DNA of 64,000 bases, from positions 62,001 to 126,000 of the forward strand of contig JAIGNY010000491.1 in the NCBI GenBank assembly GCA_020152595.1. Reading direction: 5' to 3'. The position numbers and the translations under genes are program-made. Numbering within the stretch: position 1 is the stretch's first letter; each line of letters opens with the position of its first letter. The notes under the pieces are model-generated. The model ran no database searches. It was given only the letters and a program-made list of their open reading frames with translations, and was not told the origin of the DNA. Shown one piece after another: positions 9,285-23,141 of the stretch. Source of the stretch: Chiridota heheva (taxonomy: Eukaryota > Echinodermata > Holothuroidea > Apodida > Chiridotidae).

Positions 9285-12249
9285 AAAACAAATCAAATGA
9301 TGTAGTTTTGCCACACTGATCCTAAAAGCAAGGTAAACAAATTAAATTATGTAGTTTTGCCACACTGACCTTAGCCTAAAAGCAAGGTAAACAAATCAAA
9401 TGATGTAGTTTTGCCACACTGACCCCAAACACAAGGTAAACAAATCAAATTATGTAGATTTGCCACACTGACCCCAAACACAAGGTAAATAAATCAAATT
9501 ATGTACTTTTGCCACATTTACCCTAAGAGCAAGGTTAACTAATCAAATTATGTACTTTTGCCACATTGACCCTAAAAGCAAGGTAAACAAATCAAATTAT
9601 GTAGTTTTGCCACACTGACCCCAAACACAAGGTAAACAAATCAAATTATGTAGTTTTGCCACACTGACCCCAAAAGCAAGGTAAACAAATCAAATTATGT
9701 AGTTTTGCCACATTGACCCCAAAAGCTAGGTAAACTAATCAAATTATGTAGTTTTGCCACACTGAACCCAAAAGCAAGGTAAACAAATCACATGATGTAG
9801 TTTTGTCACACTGAACCCAAAAGCAAGATAAACATTTCAAATTATGTAGTTTTGCCACATTTACCCCAAAAGCAAGGTAAACAAATCAAATTATGTAGTT
9901 TTGCCACATTGACCCCAAAAGCATGGTAAACAAATCAAATTATGTAGTTTTGCCACATTGACCCAAAAAGCAAGGTAAACAAATTAAATTATGTAGTTTT
10001 GCCACATTGATCCCAAAAGCAAGGTAAACAAATCAAATTATGTAGTTTTGCCACACTGACCCCAAAAGCAAAGTAAACAAATCAAATTATGTAGTTTTGC
10101 CACACTGACCCCAAACACAAGGTAAATAAATCAAATTATGTAGTTTTGCCACACTGACCCCAAACACAAGGTAAATAAATCAAATTATGTAGATTTGCCA
10201 CACTGACCCCAAACACAAGGTAAATAAATCAAATTATGTACTTTTGCCACATTGACCCTAAGAGCAAGGTAAACTAATCAAATTATGTAGTTTTGCCACA
10301 CTGACCCCAAAAGCAAGGTAATTAAACAAATCAAATTATGTAGTTTTGCCACATTGACCCCAAAAGCTAGGTAAACAAATCAAATTATGTAGTTTTGCCA
10401 CACTGATCCCAAAAGCAAGGTAAACAAATCACATGATGTAGTTTTGTCACACTGAACCCAAAAGCAAGATAAACAAAACAAACTATGTAGTTTTGCCACA
10501 CTGACCCCAAACACAAGGTAAATAAATCAAATTATGTAGATTTGCCACACTGACCCCAAACACAAGGTAAATAAATCAAATTATGTACTTTTGCCACATT
10601 GACCCTAAGAGCAAGGTAAACTAATCAAATTATGTAGTTTTGCCACACTGACCCCAAAAGCAAGGTAATTAAACAAATCAAATTATGTAGTTTTGCCACA
10701 TTGACCCCAAAAGCTAGGTAAACAAATCAAATTATGTAGTTTTGCCACACTGATCCCAAAAGCAAAGTAAACAAATCACATGATGTAGTTTTGTCACACT
10801 GAACCCAAAAGCAAGATAAACAAAACAAACTATGTAGTTTTGCCACATTTACCCCAAAAGCAAGGTAAACAAATCAAATTATGTAGTTTTGCCACATTGA
10901 CCCCAAAAGCAAGGTAAACAAATCAAATTATGTAGTTTTGCCACATTGATTCCAAAAGCAAGGTAAACAAATCAAATGATGTAGTTTTGCCACACTGATC
11001 CCAAAAGCAAGGTAAACAAATCAAATTATGTAGTTTTGCCACACTGATCCCAAAAGCAAGGTAAACAAATCACATGATGTAGTTTTGTCACACTGAACCC
11101 AAAAGCAAGATAAACAAAACAAACTATGTAGTTTTGCCACATTTACCCCAAAAGCAAGGTAAACAAATCAAATTATGTAGTTTTGCCACATTGACCCCAA
11201 AAGCAAGGTAAACAAATCAAATTATGTAGTTTTGCCACATTGACCCCAAAAGCAAGGTAAACAAATCAAATTATGTAGTTTTGCCACATTGATTCCAAAA
11301 GCAAGGTAAACAAATCAAATTATGTAGTTTTGCCACACTGATCCCAAAAGCAAGGTAAACAAATCATATGAAGTAGTCTTGCCACACCGAACCCAAAAGC
11401 AAGATAAACATTTCAAATTATGTAGTTTTGTCACACTGACCCCCAAAAAGCAAGATAAACATTTCAAATCCTGTAGTTTTGCCACACTGACCCTAAAAGC
11501 AAAGTAAACAAATTAAATTATGTAGTTTTACCCCACTCATCCCAAAAGCAAGGTAAACAAATCACATGATGTAGTTTTGTCACACTGACCCCAAAAGCAA
11601 GATAAACATTTTAAATTGGGTAGTTTTGTCACACTGACCCCAAAAAGCAAGATAAACATTTCAAATTGTGTAGTTTTGCCACACTGACCCCAAAAGCAAG
11701 GTAAACATTTCAAATTACGTAGTTTTGCCACACTGCCCTCAAAGCAAGGTAAACAAATCAAATTATGTAGTTTTGCCACACTGACCCCAAAAGCAAAGTA
11801 AACAAATCAAATTATGTAGCTTTGCCACACTGACCCCAAAAGCAAAGTAAACAAATCAAATTATGTAGCTTTGCCATATTGACCCCAAAAGCATGGTAAA
11901 CAAATCAAATTATGTAGTTTTGCCACACTGACCTCAAAAAGCAAGATACGCATTTCAAATTATGTAGTTTTGCCACACTGCCCTGAAAGCAAGGTAAACA
12001 AATCAAATAATGTAGTTTTGCCACATTGACCCCAAAAGCAAAGTAAACAAATCAAATTATGTAGTTTTGCCACACTGAACCCAAAAGCAAGATAAACAAA
12101 TCAAATGATGTAGTTTTGCCACACTGACCCCAAAAGCAAGGTAAACAAATCAAATGATGTAGTTTTGCCACACTGACCCCAAAGGCAAGGTAAACAAATC
12201 GAATTATGTACTTTTGCCACACTGACCCCAAAAGCAAGGTAAACAAATC
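9285..12249. repeat. 49-bp satellite, ~60 copies, with a 347-bp higher-order repeat
   Basis: The unit includes GTAGTTTTGCCACACTGACC, CCAAAAGCAAGGTAAACAAA and TCAAATTAT. A seven-unit series (CAAACACAAGG, GTAGATTTG, GTACTTTTG, CTAAGAGCAAGG, GGTAATTAAAC, AGCTAGG, TCACATGATG) at ~10158-10500 recurs 347 bp later. The left half is more homogeneous than the right, where TTTCAAATT variants appear. The plus strand contains AAGGTAAAC in most units, which resembles a weak splice donor. Confidence 0.95.
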
Positions 12250-12564
12250 TATTCCTCAGGTGACCTCCATCAATTTTACAAAAATAAAACATACTTTTTA
12301 TAGCATCTTTTAATTGACAGATAAGTGTTTTTATATGACATATTATATGGAACATAAACAGGGCTACAATATTATTGGAAATAGGTGAATATAATTTGTA
12401 GGATCTGTAGCTTTCCTCAGTGACTTCAATTGTGGTCATGAGTAGGTTAGACATCTCTAAAATATGATATTAAATATAATATTTTATTAGCCAAATAAAA
12501 TCTCAGGTGAATGTTTATAACTTTTCTTGGAAATGACACTGAACTGATATGTCTTGAAAAGATA
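12250..12564. other. AT-rich non-coding spacer
   Basis: The minus-strand reading frame continuing from the array into this spacer (12101-12454) has no domain. Nothing else was seen. Confidence 0.45.
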
Positions 12565-12816
12565 AACACTTCTGATCCTTAAACACTTCTGGTCCTTAAC
12601 CACTTCTGGTCCTTAACCACTTCTGGTCCTTAACCACTTCTGGTCCTTAAACACTTCTGGTCCTTAAACACTTCTGGTCCTTAAACACTTCTGGTCCGTA
12701 AACACTTCTGGTCCTTAAACACTTCTGGCCCGTAAACACTTCTGGTCCTTAAACACTTCTGGTCCTTAAACACTTCTGGTCCTTAAACACTTCTGGTCCT
12801 TAAACACTTTTGGTCC
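12565..12816. repeat. 17-bp minisatellite, ~15 copies
   Basis: The unit is CACTTCTGGTCCTTAAA with CCGTAAA and CCTTAACC variants. Confidence 0.95.
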
Positions 12817-13330
12817 GATCTTTAATTCTTATTTTATGATTTAGTCTATATTATTGCTGAAATAATGCCATGTACATGTACACAGTACATGGTCATGTTA
12901 ACCCTTTTCTTTAAATGCATCTGCCTACTAAATGATATGCAAATTTCACCCCCTTCATTTGTTACCCTGGGGCCCCACATATGTTACCCCTCATTTATTT
13001 GACCCCAATATGTTGTGAATATTGTTATTCAAACAATGTCCACAACACTTATGTTCAACCTTTGATAAAACAAGGGAGGTACTGTTTTCCTATTCTGGTT
13101 TGGTTTGGTTTGTTGATGTTTTACGGCACCGCGACAGTCAGAGTCAAATGTGCCAAGAGGGTGTAAATTAATAATGGTGTAAGAGTAAGGATAGTGAGGA
13201 GATGGAATGTTTGTAAGGGAGATAAAAGGGAAAAGCTGAATGTGGGAGAAAAAGTTAGGTGAAAAGAAAGGGGTGTGTAAGGTTAGGTGTCACTCCCTGA
13301 CAATTTATTTTTACTTTCAAAGGATGCACA
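12817..13330. other. Non-coding spacer containing the LINE-3'-like fragment
   Basis: Outside the fragment at 13097-13215 it is AT-rich, with TGTACATGTACA near 12870. No exon was recognised. Confidence 0.4.
13097..13215 (-). mobile_element. Diverged 3' end related to the I-like LINE family
   Basis: Runs of GGTTT are followed by GATGTTTTACGGCACCGCGAC and AGTCAAATGTGCC. This parallels the 3' end seen at 2751, 26683 and 36961 (tail, then GATGAGG, CTTAACGGCACCACGAC and GTCAAATTGTGCC). The order of blocks is the same but identity is much lower, so this is a related family or a derived SINE. The upstream limit is unclear. Confidence 0.55.
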
Positions 13331-13457
13331 GAACCATGAGGGGTAAACTGGGCACCTAACTCCCCTATATTAGAACCATGAGGGGTAAACTGGGCACCTA
13401 ACTCCCCTACATTAAAACCATGAGGGGTAAAATGGGCACCTAACTCCTCTACATTAG
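13331..13457. repeat. ~44-bp repeat, 3 copies
   Basis: ACCATGAGGGGTAAACTGGG followed by CACCTAACTCCCCTA and ATTA occurs three times with few changes. Confidence 0.88.
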
Positions 13458-14257
13458 GACAATTTCCAAGGCAGTTTTAGGAGCCTATCCTAAATTATTA
13501 AAGGTCTATAGATGTCTGACTCAAGAGATCGCCAGAGCACCACAACTGCTTATCAAAGGCCGTGGACATTGACTTGGTTGTCGATGTTATGTCTGTCCAT
13601 ACGTCATACCTGTGTACTAGTACGGGTCATATTAAGCGTTTCGTGATAGCATTGTGACTATCATAACCGAATACGCTGGCGATGACCCCGTCATAGTAAT
13701 TGTGTGTTCACTCCTCGTCGTCGTGACTCAAGAGTTGAATAGCCTATTGAAAAGAGTTTTAAAAATGTCATAAGAACAGTATTAAAAAAATATATCAAAA
13801 ATTAGATGCTTAGTTTTCAAGCTATGGCTGATTGATTCTTGACTAACTTTTTCTTTGCTGATGAATCACTTTCTTGGAAACCATCAACCAGGACAATAAA
13901 AAGATTATTATCTCAACAATTAATCAAGTCACCTTTGATTGGTTTACAAGGACCCTAGAGCCTTGGTCAGAGCTCAGCAGGTACACAATCATTCATAAAG
14001 AAAGAGGTATACACATAATCAATCAATGCCACACACAAAGACACACACACACACACACACGTCTGCAACTTTACTCTAGGGCAGTATTTCAAATTATGTA
14101 CCATATAAGGCTGTTGCAGACAGTGTAGATTAGTTCTGTGGTCAAGCAAAAGAACAATAACAGAACAGACTGGTGAAGAAAGTGTTCTGAAATCTCTATC
14201 ACTCAAAAGACATTTTAAGTTCTATCAGATTTGTGTAGAAATGTCTGAAATTAGACT
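13458..14257. other. Non-coding spacer with a short (CA)n tract
   Basis: A (CA)n microsatellite of about 20 bases lies at 14041-14060. The last 30 bases (~14228-14257, TTTGTGTAGAAATGTCTGAA and on to ACTAGA) closely resemble ~59509-59540, so a dispersed repeat fragment borders the next array. No exon was recognised. Confidence 0.5.
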
Positions 14258-17200
14258 AGAGAAAAATGGCAGAGGGGTCAAAAAACAATGGATATACATA
14301 AGAAAATAGAGAATAAATGGCAGAGGGGTAAAAAAAACAATGGATATACATATGAAAATAGAGAAAAAATGGCAGAGGGGTAAAAAAACAATGGATATAC
14401 ATAAGAAAATAGAGAATAAATGGCAGAGGGGTAAAAAAACAATGGATATACATATGAAAATAGAGAAAAAATGGCAGAGGGTAAAAAACAATGGATATAC
14501 ATAAGAAAATAGAGAATAAATGGCAGAGGGTAAAAACAATGGATATACATATGAAAATAGAGAAAAAATGGCAGAGGGGTAAAAAAACAATGGATATACA
14601 CATGAAAATAGAGAAAAATGGCAGAGGGTAAAAACAATGGATATACATATGAAAATAGAAAAAAAATGGCAGAGGGGTAAAAAACAATGGATATACATGA
14701 GAAAATAGAGAAAAAATGGCAGAGGGGTAAAAAAACAATGGATATACATATAAAAATAGAGAAAAAATGGCAGAGGGGTAAAAAAACAATGGATATACAT
14801 ATGAAAATAGAGAAAAAATGGCAGAGGGGTAAAAAAACAATGGATATACACATGAAAATAGAGAAAAAATGGCAGAGGGGTAAAAAAACAATGGATATAC
14901 ATATGAAAATAGAGAAAAAATGGCAGAGGGGTAAAAAAACAATGGATATACATATGAAAATAGAGAAAAAATGGCAGAGGGGTAAAAAAACAATAGACAT
15001 GAAAATAGAGAACAAATGGCAGAGGGATAAAAAACAATGGATATACATAAGAAAATAGAGAAAAAATGGCAGAGGGGTAAAAAACAATGGATATACACAT
15101 GAAAATAGAGAATAAATGGCAGAGGATTGAAAAACAATGGATATACATATAAAAATAGAGAATAAATGGCAGAGGGTAAAAACAATGGATATACATATGA
15201 AAATAGAGAAAAAAAATGGCAGAGGGTAAAAACAATGGATATACATAAGAAAATGGAGAATAAATGGCAGAGGATTAAAAACAATAGATATACATATAAA
15301 AATAGAGAATAAATGGCAGAGGATTAAAAACAATGGATATACATATAAAAATAGAGAATAAATGGCAGAGGATTGAAAAACAATGGATATACATATAAAA
15401 ATAGAGAATAAATGGCAGAGGATTGAAAAACAATGGATATACATATGAAAATGGAGAATAAATGGTAGAGGATTAAAAACAATGGATATACATATAAAAA
15501 TAGAGAATAAATGGCAGAGGATTAAAAAACAATGGATATACATATAAAAATAGAGAATAAATGGCAGAGGATTAAAAAACAATGGATATACATATGAAAA
15601 TAGAGAAAAAATGGCAGAGGGTAAAAAACAATGGATATACATAAGAAAATGGAGAAAAATGGCAGAGGATTAAAAAACAATAGATATACATATAAAAATA
15701 GAGAATAAATGGCAGAGGATTAAAAACAATGGATATACATATAAAAATAGAGAATAAATGGCAGAGGATTGAAAAACAATGGATATACATATGAAAATGG
15801 AGAATAAATGGTAGAGGATTAAAAAACAATGGATATACATATAAAAATAGAGAATAAATGGCAGAGGATTGAAAAACAATGGATATACATATGAAAATAG
15901 AGAATAAATGGCAGAGGATTGAAAAACAATGGATATACATATGAAAATAGAGAATAAATGGCAGAGGATTAAAAAACAATGGATATACATATAAAAATAG
16001 AGAATAAATGGCAGAGGATTGAAAAACAATGGATATACATATGAAAATGGAGAATAAATGGTAGAGGATTAAAAAACAATGGATATACATATGAAAATAG
16101 AGAATAAATGGCAGAGGATTAAAAACAATGGATATACATATGAAAATAGAGAAAAAATGGCAGAGGATTAAAAACAATGGATATACATATGAAAATAGAG
16201 AATAAATGGCAGAGGATTAAAAACAATGGATATACATATAAAAATAGAGAATAAATGGCAGAGGATTAAAAACAATGGATATACATATGAAAATAGAGAA
16301 AAATGGCAGAGGGGTAAAAACAATGGATATACATATGAAAAATAGAGAAAAATGGCAGAGGGGTAAAAACAATGGATATACATAAGAAAATAGAGAATAA
16401 ATGGCAGAGGGGTAAAAACAATGGATATACATATGAAAATAGAGAAAAAATGGCAGAGGGGTAAAAACAATGGATATACATATGAAAATAGAGAAAAAAT
16501 GGCAGAGGATTAAAAACAATGGATATACATATGAAAATAGAGAAAAAATGGCAGAGGGTAAAAACAATGGATATACATAAGAAAATGGAGAAAAAATGGC
16601 AGAGGATTAAAAACAATAGATATACATATAAAAATAGAGAATAAATGGCAGAGGATTAAAAACAATGGATATACATATGAAAATGGAGAATAAATGGTAG
16701 AGGACTAAAAACAATGGATATACATATAAAAATAGAGAATAAATGGCAGAGGATTAAAAAACAATGGATATACATATAAAAATAGAGAATAAATGGCAGA
16801 GGATTAAAAACAATGGATATACATATGAAAATAGAGAATAAATGGCAGAGGATTAAAAAACAATGGATATACATATGAAAATAGAGAATAAATGGCAGAG
16901 GATTAAAAACAATGGATATACATATGAAAATAGAGAATAAATGGCAGAGGATTAAAAACAATAGTTATACATATGAAAATAGAGAATAAATAACAGAGGG
17001 ATAAAAAACAATAGATATACATATGAAAATAGAGAATAAATGGCAGAGGGTTAAAAACAATGGATATACATAAGAAAATAGAGAATAAATGGCAGAGGGT
17101 TAAAAAACAATGGATATACATATGAAAATAGAGAACAAATGGCAGAGGGATAAAAACAATGAATATACATAAGAAAATAGAGAATAAATGGCAGAGGGAT

Positions 17201-17834
17201 AAAAACAATGGATATACATAAGAAAATAGAGAATAAATGGCAGAGGGATAAAAAACAATGGATATACATAAGAAAATAGAGAAAAAATGGCAGAGGGATA
17301 AAAAACAATGGATATACATATGAAAATAGAGAATAAATGGCAGAGGGTTAAAAACAATGGATATTCATAAGAAAATAGAGAAAAAATGGCAGAGGGGTAA
17401 AAAAACAATGAATATACATAAGAAAATAGAGAATAAATGGCAGAGGGATAAAAAACAATGGATATACATATGAAAATAGAGAATAAATGGCAGAGGGTTA
17501 AAAAACAATGGATATACATATGAAAATAGAGAAAAAATGGCAGAGGATTAAAAAACAATGGATATACATAAGAAAATAGAGAATAAATGGCAGAGGGTTA
17601 AAAACAATGGATATACATATAAAAATAGAGAATAAATGGCAGAGGGTTAAAAAACAATGGATATACATAAGAAAATAGAGAATAAATGGCAGAGGGTTAA
17701 AAAACAATGGATATACACATGAAAATAGAGAATAAATGGCAGAGGATTAATAAACAATGGATATACATATGAAAATAGAGAATAAATGGCAGAGGATTAA
17801 TAAACAATGGATATACATAAGAAAATGGAGAATA
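14258..17834. repeat. ~49-51-bp satellite, ~72 copies
   Basis: The unit contains AATGGCAGAGG, a variable GGTAAAA or ATTAAAA linker, CAATGGATATACATATGAAA and ATAGAGAATA. Most length variation is in the A-run after the linker, so the frame drifts among all three minus frames. All three stay open for hundreds of codons as (MYIHCF..PSAIFSLFSYVYPLF)-type peptides; the plus strand also has an open 123-codon stretch. Sub-blocks are visible: GGGG-linker units at 14258-15120, ATT-linker units at 15120-16300 and 16500-16980, and GGGATA or GGGTTA units at 16980-17720. Confidence 0.95.
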
Positions 17835-18892
17835 TGTTCTGTTCACACATTACAAGGGTAACACAAAAATTTGCATATTTGCCCATATTTGCACAAAAAT
17901 TTCAGTCAAATTTTCAGTCTTTTCACCTGCAGAAACCTCCATTTTGGCGGTATAACTTTTAGACTCTGCTAGAAGCAATTAAGAAACTCACCGCATAGTT
18001 AAGTGATTTTATGCATCAGTAATTACACTCCTAATTATCTATAATGGAACTTGTTGTGAAGAACCAGGTGTTGTGGATTTGGTACTGCAGGGCCAAGTCA
18101 TGCATGTAATATGAGGCTGAGGATTCATTTACACTTTTAAAAGGGTGTTTTTATCAGTAAGTTATAAACACTGGTGAGTTTGGATGCATTGGACTGAAAA
18201 TTAATAGCCAGAGTTATTCATCATGAAAGCTGTAAAATTGCCAATTTTTTAATGATTTTGATGACATTTTTTTAATATTTCTTCATGTTTTGTTTTTTTG
18301 TGGATTTTCAATACGTTTAGCTAACGTTGCCTCTACCTGTCCATATACCTTCAAAAAAGCAGAACAGAAATGTAACATGATTTGTTTTCTTCATAACAAA
18401 AGAGTTTCACAGACAATCCCATTTTTTGTGCCTGAAAATATTTGTGTGAAAATCTATTAAAAATCATCAGAACAGAAATAAAACCACAATTAGTTGCAAA
18501 TTGCTCACTTTATTAAAGTTCATTTTTCAGGTTTACTAGTAATTTTTGGAGAAAATGTGCAATATGAAGAGCTCTTCATTATCATTTATCAATTGTTTCT
18601 ATTTGCCACAATAATTTAAAGGACACCAGCTGTATCCAATTAAAAATTTGCAAAAACTTTATCATAATTCCATAGATGCAGTCACTACAATACTTAAAAA
18701 CAAACATGATAGATTACACCTTCCCTGCCTACAGGTAAATGCTTTTTCATTGTTTCCATTATTGCATTATTATCTTCTTTCATTATTTTCACAAAAAACT
18801 ACCTTTCCCATTTTCATACATTAATACCAATAATTCATATTCAAAAAAAGAATGATTTTTATAAGGAAAATGGATGGCATATACCATACCGT
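17835..18892. other. Non-coding spacer, about 1 kb, not repetitive
   Basis: No exon, RNA gene or repeat was recognised; it is AT-rich throughout. It was checked on the minus strand for further LRR exons and none was seen. Confidence 0.45.
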
Positions 18893-20009
18893 ACCCAATA
18901 CCATACCCGCCAATTATAAACTAGTACTCATGCCATACCATACCCGCCAATCATAAACTAGTACTCATGCCACACCATACCCGCCAATTATAAACTAGTA
19001 CACAATACTGTACCCGCCAATCATAAACTAGTACTCATGCAACACCATACCTGCCAATTATAAACTAGTACTCATGCCACACCATACCCGCAAATCATAA
19101 ACTAGTACTCATGCAACACCATACCTGCCAATTATAAACTAGTACTCATGTCACACTATACCCGCCAATCATAAACTAGTACTCATGCAACACCATACCT
19201 GCCAATCATAAACTAGTACTCATGCCACACACACCATACCCGCCAATTATAAACTAGTACCCATGCAACACCATACCCGCTAATCATTAACTAGTACTAA
19301 TGCAACACCACACTCGCCAATCATAAACTAGAACTCATGCAACACCATATCCACCAATCATAAACTAGTACTCATGCAACACCATACCTGCCAATCATAA
19401 ACTAGTACTCATGGCACACCATACCGCCAATCATAAACTAGTACTCATGCAACACCATATCCACCAATCATAAACTAGTACTCATGCAACACCATACCCG
19501 CCAATCATGAAATAGTACTCATGCAACACCATACCCGCCAATCATAAACTAGTACTCATGCAATACCATACCCACCAATTATAAACTAGTACCATGCAAA
19601 TAAATTTCTTTAATACCGTACTCGCCAATCATAAACTAGTACCCATGCAATACCATACCCTCCAATCATGAACTAGTACCCATGCAATACCATACCCACC
19701 AATCATAAACTAGTACCCATGATATACAATACCCGCCAATCACGAACTAGTACTCATGCAATACCATACCTACCAATCATAAACTAATACTCATGCAACA
19801 CCATACCCGCCAATCATAAACTAGTACCATGCAAATAAATTTCTCCAATAACGTACTCGCCATGCTACTACCCATGCAATACCATACCTGCCAATCATTA
19901 ATGCAATACATACCAGCCAATTACAAACTAGTACCCAAGTCAATAAATTTCTCCAGTACCATACCTGCCAATCATAAACTAGTACCCATGCAATACCATA
20001 CCCTCCAAT
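18893..20009. repeat. 37-bp satellite, ~30 copies
   Basis: The unit is CCATACCCGCCAATCATAAA followed by CTAGTACTCATGCAACA. Indel variants carry an inserted CAAATAAATTTCT (~19597, ~19833 and ~19943). It is unrelated to the 37-bp unit at 50.5 kb. Confidence 0.94.
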
Positions 20010-20200
20010 ACCTTTGCAAATCAACTTGCATGGAACATATTTTCGTATGCATCATGCCTTCCTTAGATCTCCCTGCACTCAACAGGATACAAGAGACACA
20101 CATACAAACTGATCCAAGTAGCCAGAGGGGAGAAAACTGTCCATTAGAATAAACAGCAGCTCCTGATCCTCAATATAGGTGGTAGTCTGATTAAGCATGT

Positions 20201-22489
20201 ACAGAAACAATCTATACCAAGAACAGAAACAATCTATACCACAAACAGAGAATAATCTATACCACAAACAGAGAACAATCTATACCACAAACAGAGAACA
20301 ATCTATACCACAAACAGAGAACAATCTATACCACAAACAGAGAACAATCTATACCACAAACAGAGAACAATCTATACCACAAACAGAAAACAATCTATAC
20401 CACAAACAGAAAACAATCTATACCACAAACAGAGAACAATCTATACCACAAACAGAGAACAATCTATACCACAAACAGAGAACAATCTATACCACAAACA
20501 GAGAACAATCTATACCACAAACAGAGAACAATCTATACCACAAACAGAGAACAATCTATACCACAAACAGAGAACAATATATACCACAAACAGAGAACAA
20601 TCTATACCACAAACAGAGAACAATCTATACCACAAACAGAGAACAATCTATACCACAAACAGAGAACAATCTATACCACAAACAGAAAACAATCTATACC
20701 ACAAACAGAGAACAATCTATACCACAAACAGAGAACAATCTATACCACAAACAGAGAACAATCTATACCACAAACAGAGAATAATCTATACCACAAACAG
20801 AGAACAATCTATACCACAAACAGAGAATAATCTATACCACAAACAGAGAATAATCTATACCACAAACAGAGAACAATCTATACCACAAACAGAGAACAAT
20901 CTATACCAAGAACAGAAACAATCTATACCACAAACAGAGAACAATCTATACTAAGAACAGAAACAATATATACCACAAACAGAGAACAATCTATACCACA
21001 AACAGAGAACAATCTATACCACAAACAGAAAACAATCTATACCACAAACAGAGAATAATCTATACCACAAACAGAGAACAATATATACCACAAACAGAGA
21101 ACAATCTATACCACAAACAGAGAACAATCTATACCACAAACAGAGAACAATCTATACCACAAACAGAGAACAATCTATACCACAAACAGAGAACAATCTA
21201 TACCACAAACAGAGAACAATCTATACCACAAACAGAGAACAATCTATACCACAAACAGAGAACAATCTATACCACAAACAGAGAACAATCTATACCACAA
21301 ACAGAGAACAATCTATACCACAAACAGAGAACAATCTATACCACAAACAGAGAACAATCTATACCACAAACAGAGAACAATCTATACCACAAACAGAGAA
21401 CAATCTATACCACAAACAGAGAACAATCTATACAAACAGAGAACAATCTATATACAAACAGAGAACAATCTATACCACAAACAGAGAACAATCTATACCA
21501 CAAACAGAGAACAATCTATACCACAAACAGAGAACAACAATCTATACCACAAACAGAGAACAATCTATACCACAAACAGAGAACAATCTATACCACAAAC
21601 AGAGAACAATCTATATACAAACAGAGAACAATCTATACCACAAACAGAGAACAATCTATACCACAAACAGAGAACAATCTATACCACAAACAGAGAACAA
21701 TCTATACCACAAACAGAGAACAATCTATACACAAACAAGAACAATCTATACCACAAACAGAGAACAATCTATACCACAAACAGAGAACAATCTATACCAC
21801 AAACAGAGAACAATCTATACCACAAACAGAGAACAATCTATACCACAAACAGAGAACAATCTATACCACAAACAGAGAACAATCTATACCACAAACAGAG
21901 AACAATCTATACCACAAACAGAGAACAATCTATACAAACTATACAATCACAAACAGAGAACAATCTATACCACAAACAGAGAACAATCTATACAAACAGA
22001 GAAACAAACAAACAAACAGAGAACAATCTATACCACAAACAGAGAACAATCTATACCACAAACAGAGAACAATCTATACCACAAACAGAGAGAACAATCT
22101 ATACCTACAAACAGAGAACAATCTATACCACAAACAGAGAACAATCTATACCACAAACAGAGAACAATCTATAGAACAACTATACACAAACAGAGAACAA
22201 TCTATACCACAAACAGAGAACAATCTATACCACAAACAGAGAACAATCTATACCACAAACAGAGAACAATCTATACAAACAGAGAAAACTATACCACAAA
22301 CAGAGAACAATCTATACCACAAACAGAGGATAATCTATACCACAAACAGAGAACAATCTATACCACAAACAGAGAACAATCTATACCACAAACAGAGAAC
22401 AATCTATACCACAAACAGAGAATAATCTATATCACAAACAGAGAACAATCTATACCACAAACAGAGAACAATCTATACCACAAACAGAG
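20201..22489. repeat. 23-bp satellite, ~99 copies
   Basis: The unit is ACAATCTATACCACAAACAG plus AGA. From 20240 to about 21430 units are almost identical. From about 21430 to 22290 there are many irregular indels (CTATACAAACAG, CTATATACAAAC, AGAGAGAACA, GAAACAAACAAACAAAC), then regular units return. On the plus strand the period gives a 23-residue peptide repeat over 195 codons, which I do not call a gene. Confidence 0.95.
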
Positions 22490-23141
22490 CAAGACAACAC
22501 TGACCAAATAATGAAATGAAATTCTGATCCAAAATGAAATAGGAATCATATATTCATAAGGACGCATTCACCGTAAACTCAACATTCATACTCAATCCTA
22601 AACTGTGAGGAGTACATTGCTGAACTTCCTAAAGAAATTGAAAATCAATGACTTCATGCAGGTGCAAAAACTAGATCAGTGGCAAAGCTAGACTTTTTGG
22701 GAGGGCAAAGGAAGTGAAATTTCCATAAATGTGTGAGTACCCCCTTCCTCTTCCCTCTAAAAGAAAATGAAAAATCTATGCAAACCTATAAGAAGTTGTC
22801 TTTACAATTGTTCTGGCAAATATTTCAATTATTTTCTCCATATTATTTTCTTTTATAGCTATGCAATATTTTCTCTTCGTATTCCTCAAAGCTTCCCGAA
22901 AATAAAACGAAGTTATACAAAAATTTAAGAAAATTTCATAACAAAGAAACAACTTTCACAAACATAAAGGAGATTTAAAAAAAAATTGAAACAAATTTTT
23001 TGGAAAATTATTAGAAACTTCTCGAAAATTGAAGAAAATTTCCAGAAAATGAAAGCATGAAAATTGAAGAAAATTTATGCATGAAAATTGAAGCACCTTT
23101 GCCGAAATGAAGGAAATTGCACAAAAAATGAAAAAAAAATT
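22490..23141. other. AT-rich spacer with imperfect GAAAATT repeats
   Basis: From about 22900 to 23130 the sequence is A-rich with repeated GAAAATTGAAGAAAATT motifs. No exon was recognised. Confidence 0.5.

Noticed and set aside
9097-9300. Possible exon just before the 49-bp array
   Set aside because: The frame stops within the first array unit and has no family resemblance or clear splice sites.
14225-17707. Minus-strand frames up to 454 codons with a Phe/Tyr/Ile-rich repeat resembling a membrane protein
   Set aside because: All three minus frames are open at once and the frame shifts with A-run length in the units; this is a stop-poor satellite, not selection on a protein.
20197-20784. 195-codon frame with a 23-residue repeat
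   Set aside because: It follows from the 23-bp DNA period read over three units and ends at a random base change.
20201-22489. CRISPR-like array
   Set aside because: Units are contiguous tandem copies with no unique spacers, no cas genes, and the surrounding sequence is animal-like.
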